The notes under the pieces are model-generated. The model had not been told where the DNA came from and did no database searches. It worked only from the letters and a program-made list of their open reading frames with translations. A stretch of DNA of 64,000 nucleotides from JAEUHO01 sp046350655 (GTDB taxonomy: Bacteria; Planctomycetota; PLA2; JAEUHO01), in the NCBI GenBank assembly GCA_046350655.1, contig JAXMAB010000005.1, positions 558,001 through 622,000 of the forward strand, given 5' to 3'. Positions 1 through 7,517 of this stretch are shown one piece after another (position 1 is the first letter of the stretch; every line of letters begins with the position of its first letter). The position numbers were made by a program, and so were the translations under genes.

Positions 1-2
1 GC

Positions 3-14
3 CGGGCCTCGCGT
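3..14 (+). repeat. Iterated motif CGGGCCTCGCGT, first copy
   Basis: First of about 22 copies of the 11-mer CGGGCCTCGCG counted by eye on both strands. It lies in about 115 bp of apparently noncoding sequence between the window edge and the 3' end of the first gene. Function unknown; see findings. Confidence 0.6.
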
Positions 15-115
15 CACCGCGAACCCCGACCCGCCCCCAGCGCGGCCGTCCTCCCCTTCCTAGATCCCGTCTCCGAACCCCCGCCCAGGGCCCATCCACG
101 CCCAATGATCACTCC

Positions 116-1198
116 CTAATCATCGAAGGCGCGTTTCCCAAAGAACAGCCAGTAGTCGAGGACGTGGTGGTTGAGGAGGACGGTGACGGCAAAGACGAAG
201 TAGAAGGGACTGCGGGGAAGGTTGGCGAGGTCGAAGTTGCTGAAGAGGATGACCATCCCGCCGATGGCGACGCTGAACACGACGGCCCAGAGGTAGGTGA
301 AGCCGAAGGCGCCGTCCTTGCAGAACCGCGACTGCTTGGGCCCGCGGATGCGCCCGGCGCGCCACTTCGCGTTCATCGCGAACCACATGATCCCGAGGGC
401 CTGGACCGAGTGCCACGCGTTGTAGGCCTGGAAGGAGACGTCGAGGTCCTCGACCGACGCGAGGAACCAGAACGCGACCTGCGTCGCCGCGAGGATCGCG
501 CCCTCGCGCCAGTTGACGCGGCCGCCGGCGAGGCGGTGGTTGACGGCGTCGGCGAGCCAGTACGCGGCCGCGACGAGGGCGACGGCGCCCGTGGTCCAGA
601 CGAACCACGTCGGCGCGAGCGCCTTGAAGATCGGCTGCCCGATGAAGTCGAACGACGCGCGCGTCGCGACGGCCTGGCTCACGAAGAAGAGCGGCCCCAC
701 CAGCGTCGCGACGAGGAACGCCTTGCCGCCGAGGTCCCACGGCTCGCGGCCGCTCTTCTTGCGGTAGCGCATGCCGATGTGGGCGAGCTGCGCCGCGCCG
801 TGGAAGATCGCGCTGTAGAGGACGACGTTCGCCGCGACCTGCACGTACTGGTGGAACGCCAGGTACATCATCACGAACGCGACGACGTGCGGGGAGACGC
901 GCAGCAGCTGGCGGTGCTCGCGCTTGAAGTCCACGTCCATGTAGGTGCGGACGAGGCTGAAGAAGATGTGCGGCCCGCCGAGGAGGACGGGGATCACGAG
1001 GTCGAGCGCGCTCGCCGCGCCGTCGAGGCGGAGGATGTTGGCGTCGCCGCCCTTCGCCGCGAAGAGGGAGGCGATGACGAACACCAGCAGCGTGCTGCCG
1101 AGGAAGAGGGTGCCGTCGAACACGAAGTCGCGGATCCACCCCCCGTCGCGGGGGGCGGGCAGGGCGACGGCCGGGGCGGCGGAGTCGGGGGGCGCCAT
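116..1198 (-). CDS. Multi-pass membrane protein, unknown function
   Basis: About 360 residues with roughly eight hydrophobic segments, so an inner-membrane protein. The ATG at 1198 was chosen because the reading frame upstream of it is low-complexity and unlike protein, and the first membrane segment begins about 25 residues after it. Histidines sit at segment edges (GGPHIFFSLVRTYMD, HQYVQV, FHGAAQLAHIGMRYRKK, YNAWHSVQALG, LLNHHVLDYWLF). That arrangement recalls membrane metal-dependent oxygenases and desaturases, but I do not recognise the family and no canonical desaturase His-box set is complete. It is divergent from the lipoprotein gene starting at 1377, with about 180 bp between them. 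Confidence 0.75.
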   Translation of the reverse strand: MAPPDSAAPAVALPAPRDGGWIRDFVFDGTLFLGSTLLVFVIASLFAAKGGDANILRLDGAASALDLVIPVLLGGPHIFFSLVRTYMDVDFKREHRQLLRVSPHVVAFVMMYLAFHQYVQVAANVVLYSAIFHGAAQLAHIGMRYRKKSGREPWDLGGKAFLVATLVGPLFFVSQAVATRASFDFIGQPIFKALAPTWFVWTTGAVALVAAAYWLADAVNHRLAGGRVNWREGAILAATQVAFWFLASVEDLDVSFQAYNAWHSVQALGIMWFAMNAKWRAGRIRGPKQSRFCKDGAFGFTYLWAVVFSVAIGGMVILFSNFDLANLPRSPFYFVFAVTVLLNHHVLDYWLFFGKRAFDD

Positions 1199-1376
1199 GG
1201 GGCCGGGAACCTCGGGGCGGGAGAAGCGACCGCAGATCAAACGGCCCGGGGCGGGGGTCTTCAACCCGGGGCGGCGGTCCCCTCGGCCGACCACCCCGTG
1301 GGCGACCGCCCGTTGACGGACGGGGCCGGTCCGACCACAATCGCGGGGTTCCCGCTCGAGGGTCCCCGAGGGTTCC

Positions 1377-2210
1377 ATGGCTCGTATCCACGTCCTGCTC
1401 GCCGCCGGTTGCTCCCTGTCGCTCGCCGCGTGCCACGCGGTGACGACGTCGCATGCGCTGGCCGAGGGCGTGACCGCCCAGGCCAAGTCCGCGGACAGCC
1501 AGGTCGACGTCCTCGACGGGCGTCCGAGCCGGCCCTTCCGCTCCCTCGGCACCGTCGAGGTCCGCGTGGACCGCGGGAACGCGCTGAAGAACCCGACGCT
1601 CGCGGACGCCATCCCGGCGCTGTCGGCCGAGGCCCGCCGGATCGGCGCCGACGCCGTGATCCTCACGCACGAGGAGTTCACGTCGTGGTTCGACAAGGGC
1701 GAGGACGCCTCCCCGATCCACGACCTCGAGCGCCAGGAGACCTGGTACATCACCGAGAAGGCCCGCTACGTCTCCGGCGTCGCGATCGCCTACACCGGCC
1801 CCGCGTGCGCGGCCCCCATCGCGACCCCGTACCGCGCGCCGGCCCCGGTCATGGCCCCGCACGTGGTCCCGGCGCCCGCGCCGGTCGCGCCGCCGCCGGC
1901 CGTGATGCCGCCGCCCGCGCCGGCCCCGGTCGCCCCGCCCCCGGCCCCCGCGCCGGTCGAGCCCCCCCCGGCTCCGGCTCCGACCCCGGCGCCGCCGCCC
2001 GCGCCGGCCCCGGCCGACGGCACGATGCCGGTCGCGCCCACGGCCCCGTCGCTGCCCGAGGGTCCGATCGAGCTGCCGCCCGAGGCCCCCGCGGCGCCCA
2101 AGGTCCCGGACCTCCCGCCGCTCCCGGAGACGCCGAAGGCGCCCGAGGCCCCGAAGTCCGGCGGCGCCCTGGTCGCGTCGCTCCCCGCGCCGCACCGCGT
2201 CGCGCGCTGA
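1377..2210 (+). CDS. Lipoprotein with Pro/Ala-rich C-terminal half
   Basis: 277 residues. The N-terminus is a signal peptide ending in a lipobox-like LAAC (about residues 16-19). A compact domain of about 120 residues follows (around LGTVEVRV and EARRIGADAVILTHEE), resembling the small lipoprotein fold in which a conserved GADAV(I/V) strand follows a helix. The last 130 residues are almost entirely Pro, Ala and Val with some Glu, probably an extended spacer reaching through the periplasm or cell wall. The ATG at 1377 directly precedes the signal peptide. It is followed after 25 nt by another lipoprotein gene in the same direction, so the two are probably cotranscribed. The function is not known. 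Confidence 0.75.
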   Translation: MARIHVLLAAGCSLSLAACHAVTTSHALAEGVTAQAKSADSQVDVLDGRPSRPFRSLGTVEVRVDRGNALKNPTLADAIPALSAEARRIGADAVILTHEEFTSWFDKGEDASPIHDLERQETWYITEKARYVSGVAIAYTGPACAAPIATPYRAPAPVMAPHVVPAPAPVAPPPAVMPPPAPAPVAPPPAPAPVEPPPAPAPTPAPPPAPAPADGTMPVAPTAPSLPEGPIELPPEAPAAPKVPDLPPLPETPKAPEAPKSGGALVASLPAPHRVAR

Positions 2211-2235
2211 CCCGCGCTCCGGGACGCGCGAGCCG

Positions 2236-2793
2236 GTGACGTCGCGCCCTGTCCCGATCCGCGTCGCGCGGCTCCTCCGCGTCGGTCTCGCGGCCGTCGC
2301 GGTCGCCGGGCTCGCGGGCTGCGGCGCGCGGCGGGCCCTGGTCCTCGACAGCCGCCCCTCGGGCGCCCGGATCTGGGTGAACGGCAAGGAGCACGGCACG
2401 ACGCCGCTCCGCATCCCCTACGTCCACCCCGGGCTGGTCACCGTCCGGATCGAGAAGGAGGGGTTCGAGCCGGTCGCCGAGGAGGTCCGCACGGAGACCC
2501 GGGCGGACGCGGTGCCGGGCCTCGACCTCTTCGCCGAGAACCTGGGCCCGCTCCGCGAGCACGTCACGTCGCGGACGTTCGACCTCGTGCCGCTGAAGCG
2601 GTCGGCGTACACCGACGCCGAGATGGACGCGATCCTCCGCCGCGCCGGCGACTTCCGCCGCCGGATGGACCAGGAGGTGACCGAGCCCGGGACCCCGACG
2701 CCGACGCGCCCCGTCCCGCCCGTGCCCGCCCCCGATCCGAAGTCGTCGCCGTCGCCGACGAAGCCTTCGGGGACGCCCTCCGCCGACCGATGA
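2236..2793 (+). CDS. PEGA-domain lipoprotein
   Basis: 185 residues. It starts at GTG 2236, with a hydrophobic signal ending in LAGC (about residues 25-28). A PEGA-type surface-layer domain follows: the strand SRPSGARIWVNGKEHGTTPL and then a second strand around VRIEKEGFEP. The C-terminus is Pro-rich. PEGA domains are small beta folds of exported proteins; no enzymatic role is implied. The stop codon overlaps the murD start as ATGA (2790-2793), so translation is probably coupled. Why a small exported protein is coupled to a cell-wall enzyme is unclear. Confidence 0.8.
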   Translation: MTSRPVPIRVARLLRVGLAAVAVAGLAGCGARRALVLDSRPSGARIWVNGKEHGTTPLRIPYVHPGLVTVRIEKEGFEPVAEEVRTETRADAVPGLDLFAENLGPLREHVTSRTFDLVPLKRSAYTDAEMDAILRRAGDFRRRMDQEVTEPGTPTPTRPVPPVPAPDPKSSPSPTKPSGTPSADR

Positions 2794-4250
2794 TCGGGGC
2801 GGTGACCCGCTCCACGCCCCCGTCGTCGTCCCCGCCGCCGCTCGAGACGTCGGACCTCGCGGGCCGCACGGCATTGGTGCTCGGGCTCGGCCGCTGGTCG
2901 GGCGGCGTCGAGACGGTCCGGTTCCTCCACCGCGTCGGCGCGCGCGCGATCGTCTCGGACAGCGCCGACCCGGCGTCGCTCGCGGCGTCCGTGGCCGCCA
3001 TCGAGGGCACCGGCGCGACGACCGTCTTCGGTCCGCAGGGCCCCGCGCTCCTCGACCGGCTGCCGGCGGACGGCTTCGTCGTCGCGAGCCCGGCGATCCC
3101 GTTCGACCACCCGGTGCTCGTCGAGGCGGCGCGGCGCGGCGTCCCGGCGACGTCCGAGATCGCGTTGTTCACGGCGCGCGTGCGCGCCCCCGTCCTCGGC
3201 GTCACGGGCACCAAGGGCAAGAGCACCACCTCGACGCTGCTCGCGGCCATGCTGACGGCGTCGGGCCGCCGCACGCACCTCGGCGGCAACGTCGGCCGCT
3301 CGCTCCTCAACGACCTCGACGCGATCGGCCCCGACGACGCCGTGGTGCTCGAGCTCTCGTCGTTCCAGCTGTTCGGCCTCGCCCGCACCGGGTTCCGCCC
3401 GGCCGTGGCCGTCGTCACGAACCTCTTCCCCGACCACCTCGACCGGCACGGGACGATGGCGCACTACGCGGCGAGCAAACGCGCGATCCTCGACGCGCAG
3501 ACGCCGGCCGACGTCGCGGTCCTGCCGTGGCGCGACGCGACGCTCGACGGGTTCGGCTTCCGCACCGCCGGCGCCGCCCGCCGCCTCTTCTTCGCCGCCG
3601 AGCCGTTCGTCGGCGACGGCGTCCACGTGACCGCCGACGGCGGCCTCGCCGACGCCCGCGGCGCGGGAGGGACCGACCTCGCCGCGTTCCGCCTCTGGGG
3701 CCTCCACAACCGCGGCAACGCCGCCGCCGCGGCGGCCGCCGCCCGCGCGTTCGGCGCCACGTGGGCCGAGGTCCGCGCGGGCGCCGCGTCGGTGCGCGCG
3801 CTCCCCCACCGCCTCGAGCCGGTGCACGAGGCCGCGGGGCTCCTCTTCGTCGACGACTCGATCGCCACGACGCCCCAGAGCACCGCCGCCGCGCTCGAGG
3901 CCGTCCCCCGCCGCTGCGTCGTCCTCGTCGGCGGCAAGGACAAGGGCAAGGACGCCCCCGTCGACGTCGGCCCGCTGCTCGACGCGGCCGTCGCGCGCGC
4001 GCGGGCCGTCGTCGGCATCGGCACCACGGGCCCCGCCGTCGTCGCCGCCGCGGCCGCGCGCGGCGTGCGCGCCGTCGCGGCGCCGTCCGCGCCGGACCTC
4101 CTCGCCGCCGTGCGCGCGGCCGTGGCCCTCGCGTCCCCGGGCGACGCCGTCCTCCTCTCGCCCGGCTTCTCGAGCCTCGACCAGTTCGCGTCGTTCGCGG
4201 TGCGCGGCGACGCGTTCGCCGCGGCGGCGAAGGCCGTCTGCCCCGCCTGA
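2790..4250 (+). CDS. murD: UDP-N-acetylmuramoyl-alanine--D-glutamate ligase
   Basis: 486 residues, close to the usual 440-480 for MurD. The enzyme adds D-glutamate to UDP-MurNAc-L-Ala in the cytoplasm during peptidoglycan synthesis. The Mur ligase signatures occur in order: an N-terminal Rossmann-like domain, the ATP loop GVTGTKGKSTT at about residues 137-147, NVGRSLL, LELSSFQL, the NLFPDHLDRH helix with the conserved His, and the C-terminal domain with LPHRLE, DDSIATTP, VGGKDKGKD and SPGFSSLDQF. The start is an ATG overlapping the stop of the PEGA lipoprotein. The rest of a mur/fts cluster is not adjacent, so this copy stands outside a classical dcw operon. Confidence 0.95.
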   Translation: MIGAVTRSTPPSSSPPPLETSDLAGRTALVLGLGRWSGGVETVRFLHRVGARAIVSDSADPASLAASVAAIEGTGATTVFGPQGPALLDRLPADGFVVASPAIPFDHPVLVEAARRGVPATSEIALFTARVRAPVLGVTGTKGKSTTSTLLAAMLTASGRRTHLGGNVGRSLLNDLDAIGPDDAVVLELSSFQLFGLARTGFRPAVAVVTNLFPDHLDRHGTMAHYAASKRAILDAQTPADVAVLPWRDATLDGFGFRTAGAARRLFFAAEPFVGDGVHVTADGGLADARGAGGTDLAAFRLWGLHNRGNAAAAAAAARAFGATWAEVRAGAASVRALPHRLEPVHEAAGLLFVDDSIATTPQSTAAALEAVPRRCVVLVGGKDKGKDAPVDVGPLLDAAVARARAVVGIGTTGPAVVAAAAARGVRAVAAPSAPDLLAAVRAAVALASPGDAVLLSPGFSSLDQFASFAVRGDAFAAAAKAVCPA

Positions 4251-4293
4251 CGCGGGAACCCCGGGCGCGGCAGGCCGGCCATCGGAACGGGCT

Positions 4294-4322
4294 CGAGGCC
4301 CGCCGGCCGCCGGGCCTCGCGT
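4294..4322 (+). terminator. Hairpin built from two facing motif copies after murD
   Basis: CGAGGCCCG at 4294-4302 and CGGGCCTCG at 4311-4319 form a perfect 9-bp stem with an 8-nt loop, 44 nt after the murD stop. The right arm is a copy of the iterated motif (to GT at 4322). There is no T-tract, so it is a hairpin candidate rather than a classical intrinsic terminator. Confidence 0.5.
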
Positions 4323-4416
4323 GCGGGGGGCCCGACCGCGCCCCGGGGAAGGGCGGCCCCCGCGGGGCGCGCGTGACGTCCGCCCCCGGAAGCGGCGAGA
4401 AGGCCGCGCCGGGCGC

Positions 4417-4422
4417 TACCAT
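4417..4422 (+). promoter_or_regulatory. TACCAT -10-like box before mcsA
   Basis: TACCAT ends 10 nt before the ATG at 4433 and includes an in-frame ATG at 4421. The same GCTACCAT string recurs before both ClpC-like paralogues (7471, 9430) and, on the other strand, before the VWA protein at 38117. That makes it a likely promoter element and argues that 4433 is the real start. Confidence 0.5.
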
Positions 4423-4432
4423 GGACGCGACC

Positions 4433-4918
4433 ATGATCTGCCAGGTCTGCGAGTCCCGTCCCGCCACGATCCACATCACCGAGATCGTGAACGACCAGAA
4501 GAAGGTCCTGGACCTGTGCGAGGAGTGCGCCCAGGAGAAGGGCCTCTCCCACGGCAGCGGGGGGTTCCCGAGCCTCCTGCAGCACCTCGTGGGCGAGCGG
4601 CCCCCGGCGTCCACGAAGAAGTGCCCGGAGTGTGGGATCACGTTCGAGGAGTTCCGCACGAAGGGCCGGTTCGGCTGCCCGAAGGACTACGAGGTCTTCG
4701 CGGACGACCTCGCGCCGCTCCTCGAGAAGATCCACAACGCGAAACAGCACGTCGGCCGCGTCCCCGCGGGTCGCGCGCCCGACGCGGGCCGCGACGAGCG
4801 GCTGCGGCGGCTGCGGCGCGAGCTGTCGCGCGCGGTGGCGGAGGAGCAGTACGAGGAGGCGGCGCGGATCCGCGACGAGATCCGGCAGACCGAGGAGGCC
4901 CTCCGGGGCGCGGTCTGA
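4433..4918 (+). CDS. mcsA: McsA-like activator of protein arginine kinase
   Basis: 161 residues. It has the N-terminal paired-cysteine arrangement of McsA: CQVC (residues 3-6), CEEC near 31-34, CPEC near 63-66, and a last Cys before PKDYEVF. Two zinc ribbons are implied. A C-terminal coiled UVR motif follows (LRRELSRAVAEEQYEEAARIRDEI in outline, last 40 residues). In Firmicutes McsA activates McsB and helps target substrates to ClpC. The stop overlaps the mcsB start (TGATG), so the two are coupled. An alternative in-frame ATG at 4421 adds four residues but lies inside the putative -10 box. Confidence 0.9.
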   Translation: MICQVCESRPATIHITEIVNDQKKVLDLCEECAQEKGLSHGSGGFPSLLQHLVGERPPASTKKCPECGITFEEFRTKGRFGCPKDYEVFADDLAPLLEKIHNAKQHVGRVPAGRAPDAGRDERLRRLRRELSRAVAEEQYEEAARIRDEIRQTEEALRGAV

Positions 4919-5994
4919 TGGAGCTCACGGACTTCCTGACGCCGGGCGGCGAGTGGCTCCGCGGCGAGGGCCGGGACGCCGACGTCGTGATGTCGTCGCG
5001 GGTGCGCCTCGCGCGCAACCTCGCGGGCTTCCCGTTCGCGACGCGCGCGTCCGACGAGCAGCGCGGCGAGATCCTCGGGAAGATGCGGACCGCGAGCGAG
5101 ACGCTGCCGCTCGGGCCGCGCCGGTACTTCGTCGACCTGACGCCGCCGGGCAGCCGCCGCGAGAACAAGGAGCTCGAGCTCGACCGCACGCTGCTCCACG
5201 AGCGGCACCTCATCAGCACGGAGCTCGAGAAGGGCAAGGGCCCGCGCGGCGTCGCGTTCGGCAGCGACGAGCGCGTGAGCGTGATGGTCAACGAGGAGGA
5301 CCACCTGCGCATCCAGGCGATCCGCAGCGGGTTCGCGCTCGACGAGGCCCTCGCCGACGCGCGCGCGCTCGACATCGCCCTCGAGGGCTCGGTCCGGTAC
5401 GCGGTCTCGCCGACCTACGGCTACCTCACGGCCTGCCCGACCAACGTGGGCACGGGCCTGCGGGCGAGCGTGATGCTCCACCTGCCGGCGCTCGTCCACG
5501 CGCAGGAGATGAACCGGGTCTTCCAGGCGGCCTCGCGCACGGGCCTCGCGGTCCGGGGCTTCTACGGCGAGGGCACGAAGGCCATGGGCGACTTCTACCA
5601 GATCTCGAACCAGGTCACGTTGGGCCAGTCCGAGGAGGAGATCCTCCGCAAGCTCTCGCGGATGCTCCCGACGTTCCTCGAGTACGAGCGGAAGGTGCGC
5701 GAGCACCTCGTCGCCACGTACCGCGTGAAGGTCGAGGACAAGGTGTTCCGCGCGCTCGCGGTGCTGCGCGCGGCGCGCACCGTCTCGACCGACGAGGCGA
5801 TGGAGCTCCTCTCGGCGGTCCGCCTCGGCGTCGTCACGGGGCTGCTCTCGGGGGTCGACCTCGCGCGCCTGCACGAGCTCTTCGTGCTGGTGCACCCCGC
5901 GCACCTGCGCCGCCAGGTCGGCCGCGCCCTCGACACCGCCGTCGAGCGCGACACCGCGCGCGCGACGCTGCTCCGCCAGCGCCTGTCGGCCTGA
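4918..5994 (+). CDS. mcsB: Protein arginine kinase McsB
   Basis: 358 residues, the usual size for McsB. It belongs to the phosphagen-kinase fold that phosphorylates arginine side chains of proteins, marking them for ClpCP. Visible family signatures are SSRVRLARNL at about residues 26-35 (ATP-phosphate arginines), HLISTELEKG, the MVNEEDHLRIQ loop with acidic catalytic residues, and YLTACPTNVGTGLR with the active-site Cys near residue 173. RGFYGEGTKAMGDFYQISNQ follows. It overlaps mcsA by one base. With ClpC 6 kb downstream, the arginine-phosphorylation/ClpC degradation route appears complete except that no clpP is in the window. Confidence 0.95.
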   Translation: MELTDFLTPGGEWLRGEGRDADVVMSSRVRLARNLAGFPFATRASDEQRGEILGKMRTASETLPLGPRRYFVDLTPPGSRRENKELELDRTLLHERHLISTELEKGKGPRGVAFGSDERVSVMVNEEDHLRIQAIRSGFALDEALADARALDIALEGSVRYAVSPTYGYLTACPTNVGTGLRASVMLHLPALVHAQEMNRVFQAASRTGLAVRGFYGEGTKAMGDFYQISNQVTLGQSEEEILRKLSRMLPTFLEYERKVREHLVATYRVKVEDKVFRALAVLRAARTVSTDEAMELLSAVRLGVVTGLLSGVDLARLHELFVLVHPAHLRRQVGRALDTAVERDTARATLLRQRLSA

Positions 5995-6042
5995 CGCGGG
6001 GCGGTCCGCCCGCTCCGGGCGCCGGGGGCGGCCGGCGCGCGC

Positions 6043-6055
6043 CGGGCCTCGCGGT
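6043..6055 (+). repeat. Iterated motif copy CGGGCCTCGCGGT
   Basis: Intergenic copy between mcsB and the ARPP-1-like gene, with the GGTCCCC extension shared by many intergenic copies. The 140-bp gap holds nothing else that I recognise. Confidence 0.6.
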
Positions 6056-6134
6056 CCCCACCCCCGGTCCGCCCGTCGGCCGAAGGGGGGCCCCCGGGCC
6101 CGCGTGCGACCATGGAGGCCTCCGGAGACTTCCC

Positions 6135-7367
6135 ATGACCGCCCGCACCCTCGCCTTCGCCGGCCTCGCCCTCGCGACCCTGTTCCCCGCCGTCGGCCAC
6201 GCGGCCGACGCGCCCGCCGCGCCCGCCGCGGCGCCGAAGCCCGAGGACGTCGTCGCCGCCTCCCTCGGCGCGCTGAAGTTGGGCGAGGGCCTCGTCGCCC
6301 AGCAGGTCATCCTCTTCCCCCTCATCCTCGAGACGCCGCCGCCGGTGCTCGAGATCGTCCCCGGGCTGGGCGGCGCGACGCTTGCGTTCGAGGAGCCGGC
6401 CGCGGGCGTGGAGAAGGTGAAGGTCAAGAACGTCGCGCCGAAGGACGCGCTGCTGCTGGCGGGCACCGTGCTCGAGGGCGGCCTGCGCGACCGCGTCGTC
6501 CGCGAGGACGTGCTGCTGCCCGCGGGCGCGTCGGCGGACGTCGCGACGGTCCCGGGCTCGATGTCGACCGACCGCCGGAAGGAGGCGAAGCCGTTCAAGG
6601 TCGCCGACTTCCTCGCGCCCCCCTACCTGCGCGACTCGGCGCTGTTCCGCACGGCGTCGGCGTCGATCACGTCGAAGTTCATCTCGCACTTCCTCGAGTT
6701 CCGCAACGAGGGCGACAAGCGCCGCTCGCTCGCGGCGGTCGGGGGCTCCGACACGCTCGCGGAGTACTGCCTGCCGTGCCAGCGCTCGATGGCGCAGTGG
6801 CCCGACAAGCGCGAGGCCGGGTTCGTGGTCGGCGGCATCGCGGTCGTGCGCGGCCGGGTGCAGGCGCTCGACGTCTTCGCGACGAACGCGCTGCTCCTCG
6901 GCTGGTTCTCGCCGCTGCTGAAGAGCCTTTCCTTCCCCGCCGCCGCGATCGAGCTGCGCGCGAAGAAGGCCGGCGTCGCGCTCCCGGGCGGCGACGACCC
7001 GAAGGCGGTCCTCGACGCGGCCACCGCCGCGGCGAAGGCGATCGCGGCCGGCCTCTCGAAGGCGACGCTCGTCCGCCGCGAGCTGCCCGCGGGCGCGGTC
7101 GGCGACCTCTTCACGGTGACGCTGCCCGACGGCGAGCGCGGCACCGCGCTCGTCCGGGACGGCGCGCTGCTCCACCTCTCGCTCTACCCGCGCGACGCGT
7201 TCGAGTACGGTCTCTACGCGCAGCCGCTCGTCCCGCTCGAGGGCGAGGACGTCTCCGGCACCGACGACGACACGCTCGATCCCTTCGCGCAGCGCGCGAA
7301 GATCGGCGCGCGCATGACGGAGCAGGAGCGCCGGCTCCTCGAGCGCCTCCGCGGCGGCAACCGCTGA
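6135..7367 (+). CDS. Exported ARPP-1-like domain protein
   Basis: 410 residues. A signal peptide (residues 1-23, ending GHAA) is followed by a domain in which LFPLIL, an L-x-FEE segment, VKVKNVAPKDALLLAGTVLEGG, and DRVVREDVLLPAG-x-x-ADV appear in order. That pattern resembles the ARPP-1 domain, where a 'valued' segment is followed by a replacement of old by new forms and then a polar strand. A CLPCQRS segment offers two cysteines (about residue 216). The C-terminus is helical and charged. ARPP-1 proteins have no established biochemical activity. The gene lies between mcsB and the ClpC paralogues in the same direction, with a hairpin after it, so it is probably its own transcript. The family assignment is tentative. 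Confidence 0.65.
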   Translation: MTARTLAFAGLALATLFPAVGHAADAPAAPAAAPKPEDVVAASLGALKLGEGLVAQQVILFPLILETPPPVLEIVPGLGGATLAFEEPAAGVEKVKVKNVAPKDALLLAGTVLEGGLRDRVVREDVLLPAGASADVATVPGSMSTDRRKEAKPFKVADFLAPPYLRDSALFRTASASITSKFISHFLEFRNEGDKRRSLAAVGGSDTLAEYCLPCQRSMAQWPDKREAGFVVGGIAVVRGRVQALDVFATNALLLGWFSPLLKSLSFPAAAIELRAKKAGVALPGGDDPKAVLDAATAAAKAIAAGLSKATLVRRELPAGAVGDLFTVTLPDGERGTALVRDGALLHLSLYPRDAFEYGLYAQPLVPLEGEDVSGTDDDTLDPFAQRAKIGARMTEQERRLLERLRGGNR

Positions 7368-7380
7368 CGAGGCGCCCTCC

Positions 7381-7407
7381 GCGGGCTCGCGACGATCGCG
7401 GGCCCGC
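7381..7407 (+). terminator. Hairpin downstream of the ARPP-1-like gene
   Basis: GCGGGCTCGCG (7381-7391) and CGCGGGCCCGC (7397-7407) pair over 11 positions with one T-G wobble and a 5-nt loop, 13 nt after the stop. No T-run follows. It is a probable terminator for the upstream gene. Confidence 0.5.
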
Positions 7408-7411
7408 GGGG

Positions 7412-7442
7412 GCGGTCGGACTCCCGGGACCGCGAGGCCCGG
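7412..7442. repeat. 31-bp direct repeat, copy 1, before ClpC-like paralogue 1
   Basis: This 31-bp block contains the iterated motif in reverse orientation (CGCGAGGCCCG, 7431-7441). It is identical to 9377-9407 and differs at two positions from 11351-11381. Each copy precedes a ClpC-family gene. Confidence 0.75.
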
Positions 7443-7471
7443 TGGCCGACGGCCGACCGCCGACGTGCCGC

Positions 7472-7477
7472 TACCAT
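7472..7477 (+). promoter_or_regulatory. TACCAT box before ClpC-like paralogue 1
   Basis: TACCAT lies 40 nt before the chosen ATG, and the equivalent box at 9431-9436 lies 39 nt before the second paralogue. The shared spacing suggests that the promoter was duplicated with the gene. Confidence 0.45.
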
Positions 7478-7517
7478 GCCCTCGGCGGCGCGAGCCGCCG
7501 GGTCCCGGGGGCGCACG

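Noticed and set aside
116..1753. Long N-terminal extension of the first membrane protein
   Set aside because: Residues upstream of the ATG at 1198 are low-complexity and overlap the oppositely oriented lipoprotein gene from 1377, which has a clear signal peptide.
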